From positions 2,790,001-2,854,000 of the forward strand of contig NZ_CP014945.1 of assembly GCF_001606025.1 (NCBI RefSeq): 64,000 nucleotides of DNA. The letters are read 5' to 3'. The stretch is from Psychrobacter alimentarius (lineage in GTDB: Bacteria > Pseudomonadota > Gammaproteobacteria > Pseudomonadales > Moraxellaceae). The position numbers and the translations under genes are program-made. Below, one piece after another: positions 1-7,569 of the stretch (positions are counted from its first letter, which is position 1; the number at the start of each line of letters is the position of its first letter). The notes under the pieces were generated by a model. That model saw nothing but the letters and a program-made list of their open reading frames with translations. It was not told the DNA's origin and ran no database searches.

Positions 1-795
1 AAAGAGTTAGAAACGCGTTTAGGCAGTCAGCTTATTAGCAGAACCACGCGGCAATCTCACCTGACTCAAGCGGGTGAGCAGTATTACCAAAAAGTGAACA
101 ATATCTTAAGTGCCGTTGATGCGCTGAACGAGCAAACCAGTGGCGCACCCACACGTGTTGAGGGCACGCTGAAGATAACCGCACCTTTGACCTTTGGCCT
201 TATGCATCTGAACGATGTGATTGATGAATACGCCAGCCAGCATCCTAATCTGGATTTTGAGCTGGATTTTTCGGATCGGCATGTTGACCTGATTGAAGAA
301 GGGTATGAATTGGCCATCCGTATCAAAAAGTTGCAAGATTCTAGCTACCAAGCCAAGCGTCTTGCATTGATTCGTTACGCGCTTTGCGCCAGCCCCGATT
401 ATTTAAAAAGGATGGGGACACCTGAGACCCTAGAAGCGTTAGACAATCATGAGTTTTTGCAATATGGTCTGGGCAAGACCAGCAATCTTGAGCTAACGGA
501 TGCACAAGGGAAAAAGCATAACCATACGATTCATGCCAAAATCAAAGCCACCAATGGTGAGTTTTTGGTTGATTTGGCAGTAAAAGGGCACGGTATTACA
601 TTTATACCAACCTTTATCGCTTATCAAAGATTGGCACGTGGCGAGCTGGTGCCTATTCTCCAGCAGTACCAGCTGCCGACACTCAATGCCTATGCCGTTT
701 ATCCAAAAAACCGGTTTTTATCGCAGCGTTGCCGTTATTTGATTGACTCTATTGCTGAGCGTTTCGGTGACAATCCATACTGGGATGATTTTTGA
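1..795 (+). CDS. LysR-family transcriptional regulator, 5' truncated
   Basis: The reading frame is open from base 1, so the start lies outside the window; 264 codons remain. The first residues (LISRTTRQSHLTQAGEQYY) are the end of a LysR winged helix-turn-helix, and a LysR substrate-binding domain follows from about residue 55. The 'TRQSHLTQAGEQYY' pattern and the overall length match the CrgA/DhcR-like subgroup that commonly controls neighbouring oxidoreductase genes, but its target would be to the left and is not visible. It converges with the roadblock/GTPase operon, 40 bp away, with no clear terminator between them. Family assignment is firm; ligand and regulon are unknown. Confidence 0.93.
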   Translation, partial: KELETRLGSQLISRTTRQSHLTQAGEQYYQKVNNILSAVDALNEQTSGAPTRVEGTLKITAPLTFGLMHLNDVIDEYASQHPNLDFELDFSDRHVDLIEEGYELAIRIKKLQDSSYQAKRLALIRYALCASPDYLKRMGTPETLEALDNHEFLQYGLGKTSNLELTDAQGKKHNHTIHAKIKATNGEFLVDLAVKGHGITFIPTFIAYQRLARGELVPILQQYQLPTLNAYAVYPKNRFLSQRCRYLIDSIAERFGDNPYWDDF

Positions 796-835
796 TGCGC
801 GAGTTGAGCATGTCACACTAGCCTCAGTGAGGACG

Positions 836-1249
836 CTACTCGCTAATAGCAGCGATTTCACCCATCAGTTTTTTGGTTTTATATCTGGCTTCTGCCAAAG
901 TCATTCTGTTTTGTGCAACCACCGTCAATACACATGGCTTGCCGATATAGTCTGTTTTGACAAATAAAATGTTGCCAGAAGTCGCTTCAACGATCGTGAT
1001 GTCGCATTTGCCTTGCTTCATTTGCGTTGCAGATGAATCACTGAGAGCAGACAGCGTACTACTCATCGCTGCAAACTTATCGGCTTGATTCCTCAGATCG
1101 CTGATAGAAAAGCAGCTGATAGGAAACCCATCTGTCGTACAAAGGCTTGCCAATATGATTTCTCTGTTGGCTTCACATAACGCTTTCATGTGACGTAACA
1201 ATGCGATTTTTGCAGGTGATTTTTCGTTTGGTGTAGTCATATCGAACAT
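836..1249 (-). CDS. Roadblock/LC7 domain protein (MglB/CvnB-like), last gene of BLUF-GTPase operon
   Basis: About 137 aa. The alternating pattern (ANREIILASLCTTDGFPISC, then ITIVEATSGNILFVKT) fits the roadblock/LC7 fold: strand pair with a glycine turn, helix, then two further strands. Proteins of this fold act as GTPase-activating or scaffold partners of MglA-like and conservon GTPases. It overlaps the upstream GTPase gene by one base (TGATG), typical of translational coupling. A TTG at 1252 and an in-frame ATG at 1237 are alternative starts; none has a strong Shine-Dalgarno site, so translation probably depends on the upstream gene. It is more divergent than the first roadblock gene at 2696-3055. 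The partner role is inferred from fold and position. Confidence 0.75.
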   Translation of the reverse strand: MFDMTTPNEKSPAKIALLRHMKALCEANREIILASLCTTDGFPISCFSISDLRNQADKFAAMSSTLSALSDSSATQMKQGKCDITIVEATSGNILFVKTDYIGKPCVLTVVAQNRMTLAEARYKTKKLMGEIAAISE

Positions 1250-1782
1250 CAATCTTGGTTGTTAAGAGTATTAAATAAAGACAGAAGAGACACAGCGGAC
1301 TCTTTGCTTCTAGGATCTGTATTGATCACGGGCGCAACCACATTATGCTGCATCAGCATCACTCTAATTTCTTGACCCAGCGCGATGACGCTTTGCTTGT
1401 CCGCACCTTCACAATGGGTGATACCTACAATACAAGTGGTTTGGTTTTTTTCTGGCGCAAAAAAATGCAGTAACTTGTCTAAATTGGCATAGTCAGGCGT
1501 CTCACCATGCTTGATCAAAATGAGCAATCCCCATAGCGATTGATTGACAAACTCCCACAAAAAAGAAAACCGCTCTTGACCTGGCACACCATAAATACCC
1601 AAAGCCATATCCTCAGAAAGAGTGATTCGCCCGTAATCAATACCCACTGTGGTGAACTCTTTACCAATATCGATACTGGATTTCGCTTCTGTTTCAATAG
1701 GACTGATCTCACTGAGTGTCTTGACCAGCTGCGTCTTTCCGGCACCTACCTCACCAATGATAGCTAGCTTTTGATAATTCAA
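1249..1782 (-). CDS. Small GTPase of the conservon (CvnD-like)/MglA-related family
   Basis: 177 aa. The P-loop is GEVGAGKT (residues 10-17). The switch I region has [12 protein letters not shown] and the G3 motif is YGVPGQERF, with Val in the place of Asp seen in Ras-like DxxG; the 'TTV-x-DYGRI ... GxPGQxRF' layout is the hallmark of the GTPase encoded in actinobacterial conservons. The G4 region reads THCEGAD, a weakened (N/T)KxD motif. The protein is expected to switch between GTP and GDP states under control of roadblock proteins, at or near the membrane. The start is TTG at 1782, seven bases after a GAGG sequence that lies inside the end of the BLUF gene; the two genes are 4 bp apart. The cellular output is unknown; pilus or motility control is a possibility because MglA does this elsewhere. 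Confidence 0.85.
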   Translation of the reverse strand: MNYQKLAIIGEVGAGKTQLVKTLSEISPIETEAKSSIDIGKEFTTVGIDYGRITLSEDMALGIYGVPGQERFSFLWEFVNQSLWGLLILIKHGETPDYANLDKLLHFFAPEKNQTTCIVGITHCEGADKQSVIALGQEIRVMLMQHNVVAPVINTDPRSKESAVSLLSLFNTLNNQD

Positions 1783-1786
1783 TTTT

Positions 1787-2515
1787 TTACCTCATCCCTA
1801 AGAATTTTTTGATGGCACCATAAAATTTATTAGGCTTTTTTTCAACAACGATTTGTTCTTTCACTGGCTCTGATTCAGTAATACTCAATAAGCCCGACTG
1901 GTCAAATGCTCTGATCATTTGTGTGACTTCATGTGGCGCTCCAAATTCACCACTATTAGCCAATGCATTGAATGGATAAGGTTTTTTGGTCAATTTAATG
2001 CACAGATTCATCACCAATTGAGGCTGACTGACTGTGTTCAAATCAGGCCAAGCCAACAATCTAAGATCTTTATCTTCATAATGTTTTTCAAGCACAGCGT
2101 CAGATTGCTTTATGTCGATAAAGGGTTGAATACGACTTTTTTGATAGTCATCAAAACCTGTCAAGACCGACATATGGTTTTCAACGAAAGTATTGAGCAA
2201 AGCATTTTGATCGACAAAATCAAAGACATTAACCGCCCAACTGTCAAAGCTACGTTTCTCCACAGGCCCATCAAGAAAAACCCAAAGATCTTCATGTCTA
2301 GGATCGGCTGCTATTTTGGCCATCAACTTGTCAACTTCAGCATAAGGCCCTTCAATTATTTGCAGATACTGCCCTTCTCGATACGAGATAATGCCAGTAA
2401 TTTGCGATTGTGGATTATGCTTGCGAGAGACGCTGATGATGTCTGATAATCCAGTAGGCATACGAACGCTACGATCACTTGTAGGTGTTCTGCTGATATA
2501 TGCAATACATTTCAT
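1787..2515 (-). CDS. BLUF-domain (blue-light, FAD) protein with C-terminal extension
   Basis: 242 aa. Residues 1-97 align by eye with BLUF photoreceptors such as YcgF and BlsA. The flavin-contacting Tyr6 (AYISR), Asn34 ([12 protein letters not shown]) and Gln52 (YLQIIEG) are all present, as are the DPRH turn (71-74) and Trp93. The residue two after Trp, usually Met, is Val95. BLUF proteins bind FAD and rearrange hydrogen bonds around this Tyr/Gln pair on blue light. Residues 100-242 form a C-terminal part that I do not recognise; it ends in a basic tail ([17 protein letters not shown]). The ATG at 2515 follows GGTGG. The gene lies between a roadblock gene and a GTPase gene, so it may be the input of that module. 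Flavin binding is predicted, not shown. Confidence 0.8.
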   Translation of the reverse strand: MKCIAYISRTPTSDRSVRMPTGLSDIISVSRKHNPQSQITGIISYREGQYLQIIEGPYAEVDKLMAKIAADPRHEDLWVFLDGPVEKRSFDSWAVNVFDFVDQNALLNTFVENHMSVLTGFDDYQKSRIQPFIDIKQSDAVLEKHYEDKDLRLLAWPDLNTVSQPQLVMNLCIKLTKKPYPFNALANSGEFGAPHEVTQMIRAFDQSGLLSITESEPVKEQIVVEKKPNKFYGAIKKFLGMR

Positions 2516-2581
2516 TTTGCCACCAATTAATAAGACATTTAAAGCGTAACCAAACGGCGATAGCTGTCCACAGTCAGGTCA

Positions 2582-2608
2582 TTGTCATGCATGATAGATA
2601 CATGACAA
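2582..2608. promoter_or_regulatory. Inverted repeat between roadblock and BLUF genes
   Basis: TTGTCATG and CATGACAA form an 8-bp inverted repeat around an 11-bp spacer in the 180-bp gap between the first roadblock gene and the BLUF gene. No U-tract follows on the minus strand, so it looks more like an operator or RNA processing hairpin than a terminator. Function is inference. Confidence 0.35.
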
Positions 2609-2695
2609 ATAGACCCTTATTGCTGCTTTTATTTGAGAATAATCAGGAGTACTCGTTAGACAGACCCGTCATGAGCTTAAACAATGTCCAGCAGA

Positions 2696-3055
2696 TTATA
2701 CTTCTAGTTTATTTTCTACTGCTTGTACTTTACGACGTGCTAGCGCTAAGTTCGCTTTGGCTTTATCAAGTACCAAGTAAATGAACAAATCTTCGTGCTT
2801 GGCTGTTGGACGAATGATGTGTAATTGAGACTCTAGTGTAATCAACATGTCTTCAATTTCGCCTTTGATATCTAGCGACTTCATAGTAGCTACTTTTGCT
2901 TTTACCACTTGTGAGTTACCTGCTGCTGCCAACTCTAAGTCAACACCGCCGCCAGTCATACCTAATACCATACCTGACATATAGTCAACAATGCAGCCGC
3001 CCATCGCGCCATCAAGAGTCATCAATTCTTCTAAAGCTTCGTTAATATTTGACAT
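2696..3055 (-). CDS. Roadblock/LC7 domain protein, first gene of BLUF-GTPase operon
   Basis: 119 aa from the ATG at 3055, preceded by AGGAAAG; an upstream in-frame extension to 3202 has no ribosome site and is unlikely. Residues 6-100 form a clear roadblock/LC7 domain: ALEELMTLDGAMGGCIVDYM, SGMVLGMTGGG, then a helix and paired strands ending LFIYLVLD. Members act as dimers that bind MglA/CvnD-like GTPases and alter nucleotide turnover. This gene leads the operon and is separated from the BLUF gene by 180 bp containing an inverted repeat, so its transcript level may differ from the downstream three genes. Family assignment is strong; pairing with the GTPase at 1249-1782 is inferred from the cluster. 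Confidence 0.85.
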   Translation of the reverse strand: MSNINEALEELMTLDGAMGGCIVDYMSGMVLGMTGGGVDLELAAAGNSQVVKAKVATMKSLDIKGEIEDMLITLESQLHIIRPTAKHEDLFIYLVLDKAKANLALARRKVQAVENKLEV

Positions 3056-3848
3056 AACTTTCCTATTAGTGGGTTTGTATTTGAATAAAATTTTTGTTGT
3101 AAGAATACGCTCATTTTTCACTATTTTTACATGGCACTGAACAAATAAATCCTGCAAGTATTTGTTAGATATTCTTAAAAGTATTACTGCAAATTTAAGC
3201 AAGTTATAATAGTGAAATAATCTTATTCAATTGTTTTTTTTGGTACAAAAAATATATCGTACACGTAAATAAAACGTATTCATTGTAGCTGCGGTCATTA
3301 TATTGTATTTAATAGAGTAAAAGCGGAAGGGTCATGACCACTCATGAACAAATAACAACCATTGAGTAGGAAACTTACGAGTATCTTCAGTAATGACTTA
3401 GATTTACCCCATACAAAGCAAATTTTTGAGGTTGAAAAAAGACTGCTTTTCAAACCATATCATATGAACAGTGATAGGAAATTATGAGGTACTGAAACAC
3501 AAAAAAAGGTTATGAATAATTATTCACTGCTTGTAAAAAAAGCACTCATTAACCGTTTGAATGATGATCAAATTGGTCGTGTGATTCATAATTTTTGAGG
3601 ATAAAATACAAAGGTAGCGGTCTACAGAAATGACTTTATTTCTATGAGGTGTATAAGGCTTATATTTACCTAAAACTGATACGTTGAGTTTTTAGAGAAA
3701 AGATAGAATTAAACAAGATCACTGAATAGAGGAACGAAACTTAAAAAATGCTGATGAACATGGTAATGTGAGAATAACTTAGAGAGGTTAAGCAAGATAT
3801 TGTGACGTTAGTTTTATAATAATTCAGCAGACTCAATTAAATTTTACA
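3056..3848. other. Gene-poor AT-rich stretch
   Basis: About 800 bp without a convincing gene on either strand. The part next to 3055 should hold the promoter of the roadblock operon. The rest has many stop codons in all frames. One 28-codon open frame at 3512-3598 has a weak, too close AAAGG and is not called. It may be decayed coding DNA, but I cannot identify a parent. Confidence 0.5.
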
Positions 3849-3890
3849 CAAAAAAAAATCCTCATTTCTAATATAAGAAATGAGGATTTT
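3849..3890 (-). terminator. Intrinsic terminator of tRNA-Gly
   Basis: A 15-bp stem (3855-3869 with 3876-3890) closes a 6-base loop. On the minus strand it is followed by a run of U from the A-tract at 3850-3854, and it lies just after the tRNA 3' end. Confidence 0.85.
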
Positions 3891-3911
3891 AGTGCTTTTT
3901 CAAGCCATATT

Positions 3912-3986
3912 TGGAGCGGGAAAAGAGATTCGAACTCTCGACCCCAACCTTGGCAAGGTTATGCTCTACCACTGAGCTATTCCCGC
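3912..3986 (-). tRNA. tRNA-Gly (anticodon GCC)
   Basis: 75 nt read on the minus strand. The acceptor stem GCGGGAA pairs with TTCCCGC, followed by discriminator T and an encoded CCA. The D arm contains AGCTCAGTGGTAGAGC, the anticodon loop is TTGCCAA, and the T arm has TTCGAAT with a 5-bp stem. The anticodon GCC reads GGC/GGU glycine codons. The gene stands alone with its own terminator. Confidence 0.97.
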
Positions 3987-4544
3987 TTATTATCAAATCA
4001 TAGTGTTTTTAACAACTACTACGTCTCGATAGGCTGGCTATTCTATCAAATATTCTGAGGGTGTCAACACCTTTTTTAAAATTAATTTAAAATATTTTGG
4101 CTTTTATTGCCGCTTTATATGAGTATCCAGCATAACCCATTGATTTAATGACACCTATTATCACCTAGGCATTCTATTATTATTTTATCCGAACGCTAAG
4201 GTTAACGCTCAATTGTATCTCATTATTTAAACCTAAAGGTTTTCTCAGACATTACTTGATGCTTCCGTTTCATCAACCCTTTCGATAAACATAAAAAAGA
4301 CCGCATTTTGATTAAGTTCTTATCCGTCACTTACAATCCTATGGTGCGTTGTTACTATTCCTGCCTTGGATTTGGCTTGTTAACATTATTATACTCATGG
4401 GCAATAGCGGTTGAGGTAAAATTTTACCGTATCGGTAGATTGATAAGAGCAAGTAAAACATTAATAAAAGACTGCCTTTTTATCTACTGCCTGTATCGCC
4501 CTTTTGTCTAACTTATTTTATTATTTATAGCGAGGATTCTTATC
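3987..4544. other. Spacer upstream of the M48 lipoprotein gene
   Basis: About 560 bp. The left part should hold the tRNA promoter on the minus strand and the right part the promoter for the gene at 4545. A 67-codon frame (4308-4511) is rich in Tyr, Cys and Leu, has no ribosome site and is not called. Nothing else is recognised. Confidence 0.45.
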
Positions 4545-5357
4545 ATGAAAAAATTACTAACCACCACTGTGATGGCCGCTTCATTGTCGGCACTGACATT
4601 GACAGGTTGTTCAAGCACAACCAGTACTGGCGCTGTGGGCGTTGATCGCCAGCAGCTACTTTTGGTCTCAAGTGAGCAAGTATTGCAACTATCAGCACAA
4701 AGCTATGCCAAGACGATACAAGAAGCCAGAGCAAAGCGTGTACTCGATACCAACACCGCCCAGCTAAATCGTTTGAAAAACATCGCCAATCGTTTGGTCG
4801 GTCAAGTTGGTGTCTATCGTCCAGATGCTGCAAAATGGCAATGGGAAGTACATACCATTAAGTCCAATGAGCTAAACGCGTTCGTATTGCCAGGCGGTAA
4901 GATCATGTTCTATTCAGGCATCATTGATCGCTTGAATCTGACTGATGATGAGATTGCAGCCATTATGGGCCATGAGATGTCGCACGCGTTACGTGAGCAC
5001 TCACGTGAGCGTCTGTCACGCCAATACGCCACACAGACAGGTATCGGTGTCGCAGCCAGTATCTTTGGTTTGTCGCAAGGTCAAGCTGATCTGGCCAATG
5101 TCGCCGGTGACTTAGGGTTAAGTCGTCCTCACAGCCGTACACAAGAAGCGGAAGCAGACCAAATCGGTCTAGAGCTAATGGCACGTGCAGGCTACAACCC
5201 ACAAGCGGCTGTAACCTTATGGCAAAAAATGCAGCGTGCCAGCCAAGGCGAGCCACCAGAGTTCTTAAGCACTCACCCTGCCAGCAGCAACCGTATCGCC
5301 AGCTTGCAGTCACTCATGCCTAAGGTGATGCCGTTATACCAAAAGGCACGTCGTTAA
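4545..5357 (+). CDS. M48-family zinc metalloprotease, outer-membrane/periplasmic lipoprotein
   Basis: 270 aa. A lipoprotein signal (MKKLLTTTVMAASLSALTLT) ends at a lipobox with Cys22. The catalytic zinc motif is HEMSH at 143-147, with the third ligand expected at Glu201 in EAEAD. The C-terminal part holds the usual STHPASSNRI sequence of the M48B/C bacterial group. Such proteins (LoiP, YcaL, BepA-like) degrade misfolded outer-membrane or periplasmic proteins. It lacks the TPR extension of BepA, so a LoiP/YcaL-like role is more likely. The ATG follows GCGAGGATTCTT. It is monocistronic, closed by a terminator at 5389. Confidence 0.92.
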   Translation: MKKLLTTTVMAASLSALTLTGCSSTTSTGAVGVDRQQLLLVSSEQVLQLSAQSYAKTIQEARAKRVLDTNTAQLNRLKNIANRLVGQVGVYRPDAAKWQWEVHTIKSNELNAFVLPGGKIMFYSGIIDRLNLTDDEIAAIMGHEMSHALREHSRERLSRQYATQTGIGVAASIFGLSQGQADLANVAGDLGLSRPHSRTQEAEADQIGLELMARAGYNPQAAVTLWQKMQRASQGEPPEFLSTHPASSNRIASLQSLMPKVMPLYQKARR

Positions 5358-5388
5358 TCGACATCCTTAAAAATTGTTAAATAATGCT

Positions 5389-5426
5389 AGCAGAGCGCCA
5401 TTTATAGAGGGTGCTCTGCTTTTTTA
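5389..5426 (+). terminator. Intrinsic terminator after M48 gene
   Basis: An 11-bp stem AGCAGAGCGCC / GGTGCTCTGCT with one G-T pair, followed by TTTTTT. Confidence 0.88.
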
Positions 5427-5561
5427 TGTCTTGTATGCACGCTTAGGTATCTGACGGAGGTGACAACGACTCCTAATACTTATGACGTCTGCTATAATAA
5501 CTGACATATATCAATCACAGATTGTCTAACCTCATTTAGCAAACTATCTTGAAGGACCATT

Positions 5562-5885
5562 ATGAGTAACACTCCAACTGCCGATGCCCTTGACGCTGAG
5601 CTACAAGCGTTGCAACCACAACATCTAGAGCTGGTCAATGAATCTATGAGTCATGCTGGTTATTTTGAAGGTAAAGAGAGTCACTTTAAGCTGACTGTGG
5701 TTAGTGAGGCTTTTGAAGGCAAACGTTTGGTTGCCCGCCATCAGTTAGTATATGAATTAGTGAATGCCCTTTTGACATCACAAGGTGGTAATGTACATGC
5801 CTTGGCTATCCATGCCTATACACCGACAGAGTGGCAAGGTCAGAGCCCTACTAGTCCATTATGCGCCGGACAAAACAAAGTTTAA
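5562..5885 (+). CDS. bolA: BolA family protein
   Basis: 107 aa, with the BolA fold: an N-terminal helix (LQALQPQHLELVNES), SHAGYFEGKESHFKLTVVS, FEGKRLVARHQLVYELV and the closing HALAIHAYTPTEW. The conserved His after the second strand (ARHQLVY) and the HAYTPTEW ending fit BolA rather than the shorter IbaG. BolA proteins partner monothiol glutaredoxins in Fe-S cluster handling and influence cell shape and stress responses. The ATG is preceded by GAAGGACC. It is followed in the same direction by a SirB-like gene, a neighbour often seen near bolA in Moraxellaceae (recollection, not checked). The C-terminal tail after residue 95 is longer than usual. Confidence 0.9.
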   Translation: MSNTPTADALDAELQALQPQHLELVNESMSHAGYFEGKESHFKLTVVSEAFEGKRLVARHQLVYELVNALLTSQGGNVHALAIHAYTPTEWQGQSPTSPLCAGQNKV

Positions 5886-5974
5886 AGAAAGCTTGAAAAC
5901 GGTGTTTTAATCACATAGTCCTAAGACATTATAGCCACGCTTGAACACCATATTTTTAGAGGAAGTCCTATCCA

Positions 5975-6334
5975 ATGAAACATTTACACATGCTCATGGC
6001 AGTACTGGCCATTGTGTTGTTTTTATATCAAAGCGCTTTGGTCTTGGGTGCCAACAGACAAGCGCCGCGAGCAATCAAGATTGCCAATCATATTGTCTAT
6101 GCGCTCGTTATTGTCTCAGGGGCAGTCATGCTCATGCAGCTGATGAGTGTCAATGCACCCATACAGTGGGTGTTTGCCAAAATCGTTTTACTTATTGCGG
6201 CGATTAGCGCTAGTGTAAAAGCCTTTAACCCTCATGCTACCTCTGGTCAAAGAAAAACAGGCATTCTCATTGCTGCTGTGGCATATATCGGAATCGTGAT
6301 ATTAGCCTTTATCAAGCCTGAAAACTTATTTTGA
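5975..6334 (+). CDS. SirB2-like inner-membrane protein
   Basis: 119 aa with four predicted membrane helices: about 4-24, 38-60, 66-84 and 97-114. It starts MKHLHMLMAVLAI, with His early in helix 1, as in the SirB family of small four-helix proteins (named as invasion gene regulators, true function unclear). The ATG at 5975 follows AGAGGAAG. It lies 89 bp after bolA. An overlapping frame at 5941 is a shadow. The family call is by eye on the topology and the N-terminal helix. Confidence 0.72.
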   Translation: MKHLHMLMAVLAIVLFLYQSALVLGANRQAPRAIKIANHIVYALVIVSGAVMLMQLMSVNAPIQWVFAKIVLLIAAISASVKAFNPHATSGQRKTGILIAAVAYIGIVILAFIKPENLF

Positions 6335-6498
6335 TAATCAAACAGTATTTTGAAAATGAGATAGTACAAAGCGGCACAAATCGTCACACTGATAGAATTG
6401 AAAACCACTGAGTAATCGATATATTCTCAATGTCTTAATCACATCATTTTTGCTGTCTTAACTGAATGCAACTACACATGAAGCCTAATGGAGGCGCT

Positions 6499-6900
6499 AT
6501 GAAAACTCTTACTACAGGGGCATTACTGGCAATAGCTGGCGTTTTCGGTCTCTCAGGCTGTGCGTCTACAGGCAATGTCACGCCCCAATATGTACCACCT
6601 AGTACGTATCAAAATTATGATTGTCAAGCATTGAATCAAGAATACACTCGCGTCAATCGCTATGTAGCGGATGCAAACAATGAGCGCTCAACGCTATCGA
6701 CGTCAGGTGTCGGTGTTGGGGTATCGGCGGGACGTTGGGGTATTTCACCCAATATCAGCTTTGGCGTTGGCAAAAGCAACGACACCAAAGCTCGCGATGT
6801 CAAACTATCAAGACTATATGGTGAGCGCGATGCAATCGTTCAATCTGCTCGTATTCAACGTTGTAGCTTTGCCAATGGCATTAAGATTTATGGTGAATAA
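6499..6900 (+). CDS. Small lipoprotein of unknown function
   Basis: 133 aa from the ATG at 6499, which follows GGAGG; an in-frame start at 6466 is poorer. The signal MKTLTTGALLAIAGVFGL ends at SGC, giving a lipidated Cys near residue 20. The mature part has a Tyr/Asn-rich segment with one Cys, a Gly-rich stretch (GVGVGVSAGRWGISPNISFG) and a charged helix ending near a second Cys. I do not recognise the family. An envelope location is well supported by the lipobox. Confidence 0.8.
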   Translation: MKTLTTGALLAIAGVFGLSGCASTGNVTPQYVPPSTYQNYDCQALNQEYTRVNRYVADANNERSTLSTSGVGVGVSAGRWGISPNISFGVGKSNDTKARDVKLSRLYGERDAIVQSARIQRCSFANGIKIYGE

Positions 6901-6985
6901 TTGCTATAATCATGTAGCCCTCTAGCGTCGTTTTTCCATAGGGTTTCAAACGCTATTAGCTATTATTACCGCAGAACCAATATAT

Positions 6986-7023
6986 AAAAAGCCAATACAG
7001 TGATTGTGTATTGGCTTTTTTAA
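6986..7023. terminator. Bidirectional terminator between lipoprotein gene and trxC
   Basis: Stem AAAAAGCCAATAC (6986-6998) pairs with GTATTGGCTTTTT (7008-7020). A-tract and T-tract flank it, so it can end transcription from both convergent genes. Confidence 0.85.
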
Positions 7024-7083
7024 TGGATACTGTCTACGCTCATAGTACTTATAGTATTCAGGCTTATAAGGATGAATGTAGCG

Positions 7084-7521
7084 CTAAGTCCTGAGACTGC
7101 GTACCCATTGGACGATTTGATCACTAGGCAGGGCACCTGACTGTCGTGCGACTTCTTTACCATGTTTAAAAGCAACCATGGTTGGCAAGCTACGAATATT
7201 ATAAGGTGCGGCGGCTTGCTCATATTTATCGGTTTGTATTTTAGCAAAGACCACTTGCGGCAATTGGCTGGCAGCGGCTTTGAACTGCGGTGCCATCATA
7301 AGACAAGGTTGACACCAGCTTGCCCAAAAATCAACGATGGTCAGTACCTCATTTTTTTGAATAATCTTATTAACCGTTTGTGCATTCAACTCGTGAGGAT
7401 TACCTGTCAGTAAGGGTTGACCACATTTACCACAATTTGGTGTTGCACTGAGTCTTGCCATAGGTACACGATTGGTTGCTTGGCAATGTGGACATACCAA
7501 ATGCACGTTTTGTTCACTCAT
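7084..7521 (-). CDS. trxC: Thioredoxin 2 (TrxC) with N-terminal zinc ribbon
   Basis: 145 aa. Residues 10-38 hold two CxxC pairs (CPHC and CGKC) that bind zinc in TrxC. The thioredoxin domain follows with the active site WASWCQPC near residues 68-75; the usual WCGPC has Gln here instead of Gly, which could shift redox potential. A cis-Pro is present in RSLPTMVAF. TrxC reduces disulfides and is linked to oxidative stress. It lies 48 bp downstream of the persulfide dioxygenase-like gene on the same strand, consistent with thiol/persulfide metabolism. Start ATG 7521 is preceded by AGGAGA. Confidence 0.92.
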   Translation of the reverse strand: MSEQNVHLVCPHCQATNRVPMARLSATPNCGKCGQPLLTGNPHELNAQTVNKIIQKNEVLTIVDFWASWCQPCLMMAPQFKAAASQLPQVVFAKIQTDKYEQAAAPYNIRSLPTMVAFKHGKEVARQSGALPSDQIVQWVRSLRT

Positions 7522-7569
7522 TGAGGGTTTCTCCTACAAATATAATGGCTATTGACTCCGAACGTCCTA

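Noticed and set aside
743..967. 74-codon frame across the LysR/roadblock junction
   Set aside because: It overlaps two well-supported genes and is a frame shadow.
2500..2784. 94-codon plus-strand frame over the roadblock-BLUF gap
   Set aside because: It is antisense to the operon, starts in the BLUF gene and has no family character.
3512..3598. 28-codon frame starting MNNYSLLVKKALINRL
   Set aside because: It reads like protein but is too short, the AAAGG is only two bases from ATG, and no relative is known to me.
4308..4511. 67-codon open frame in the spacer before the M48 gene
   Set aside because: Composition is random-like (many Tyr, Cys, Leu), there is no ribosome site, and it lies in the expected promoter zone.
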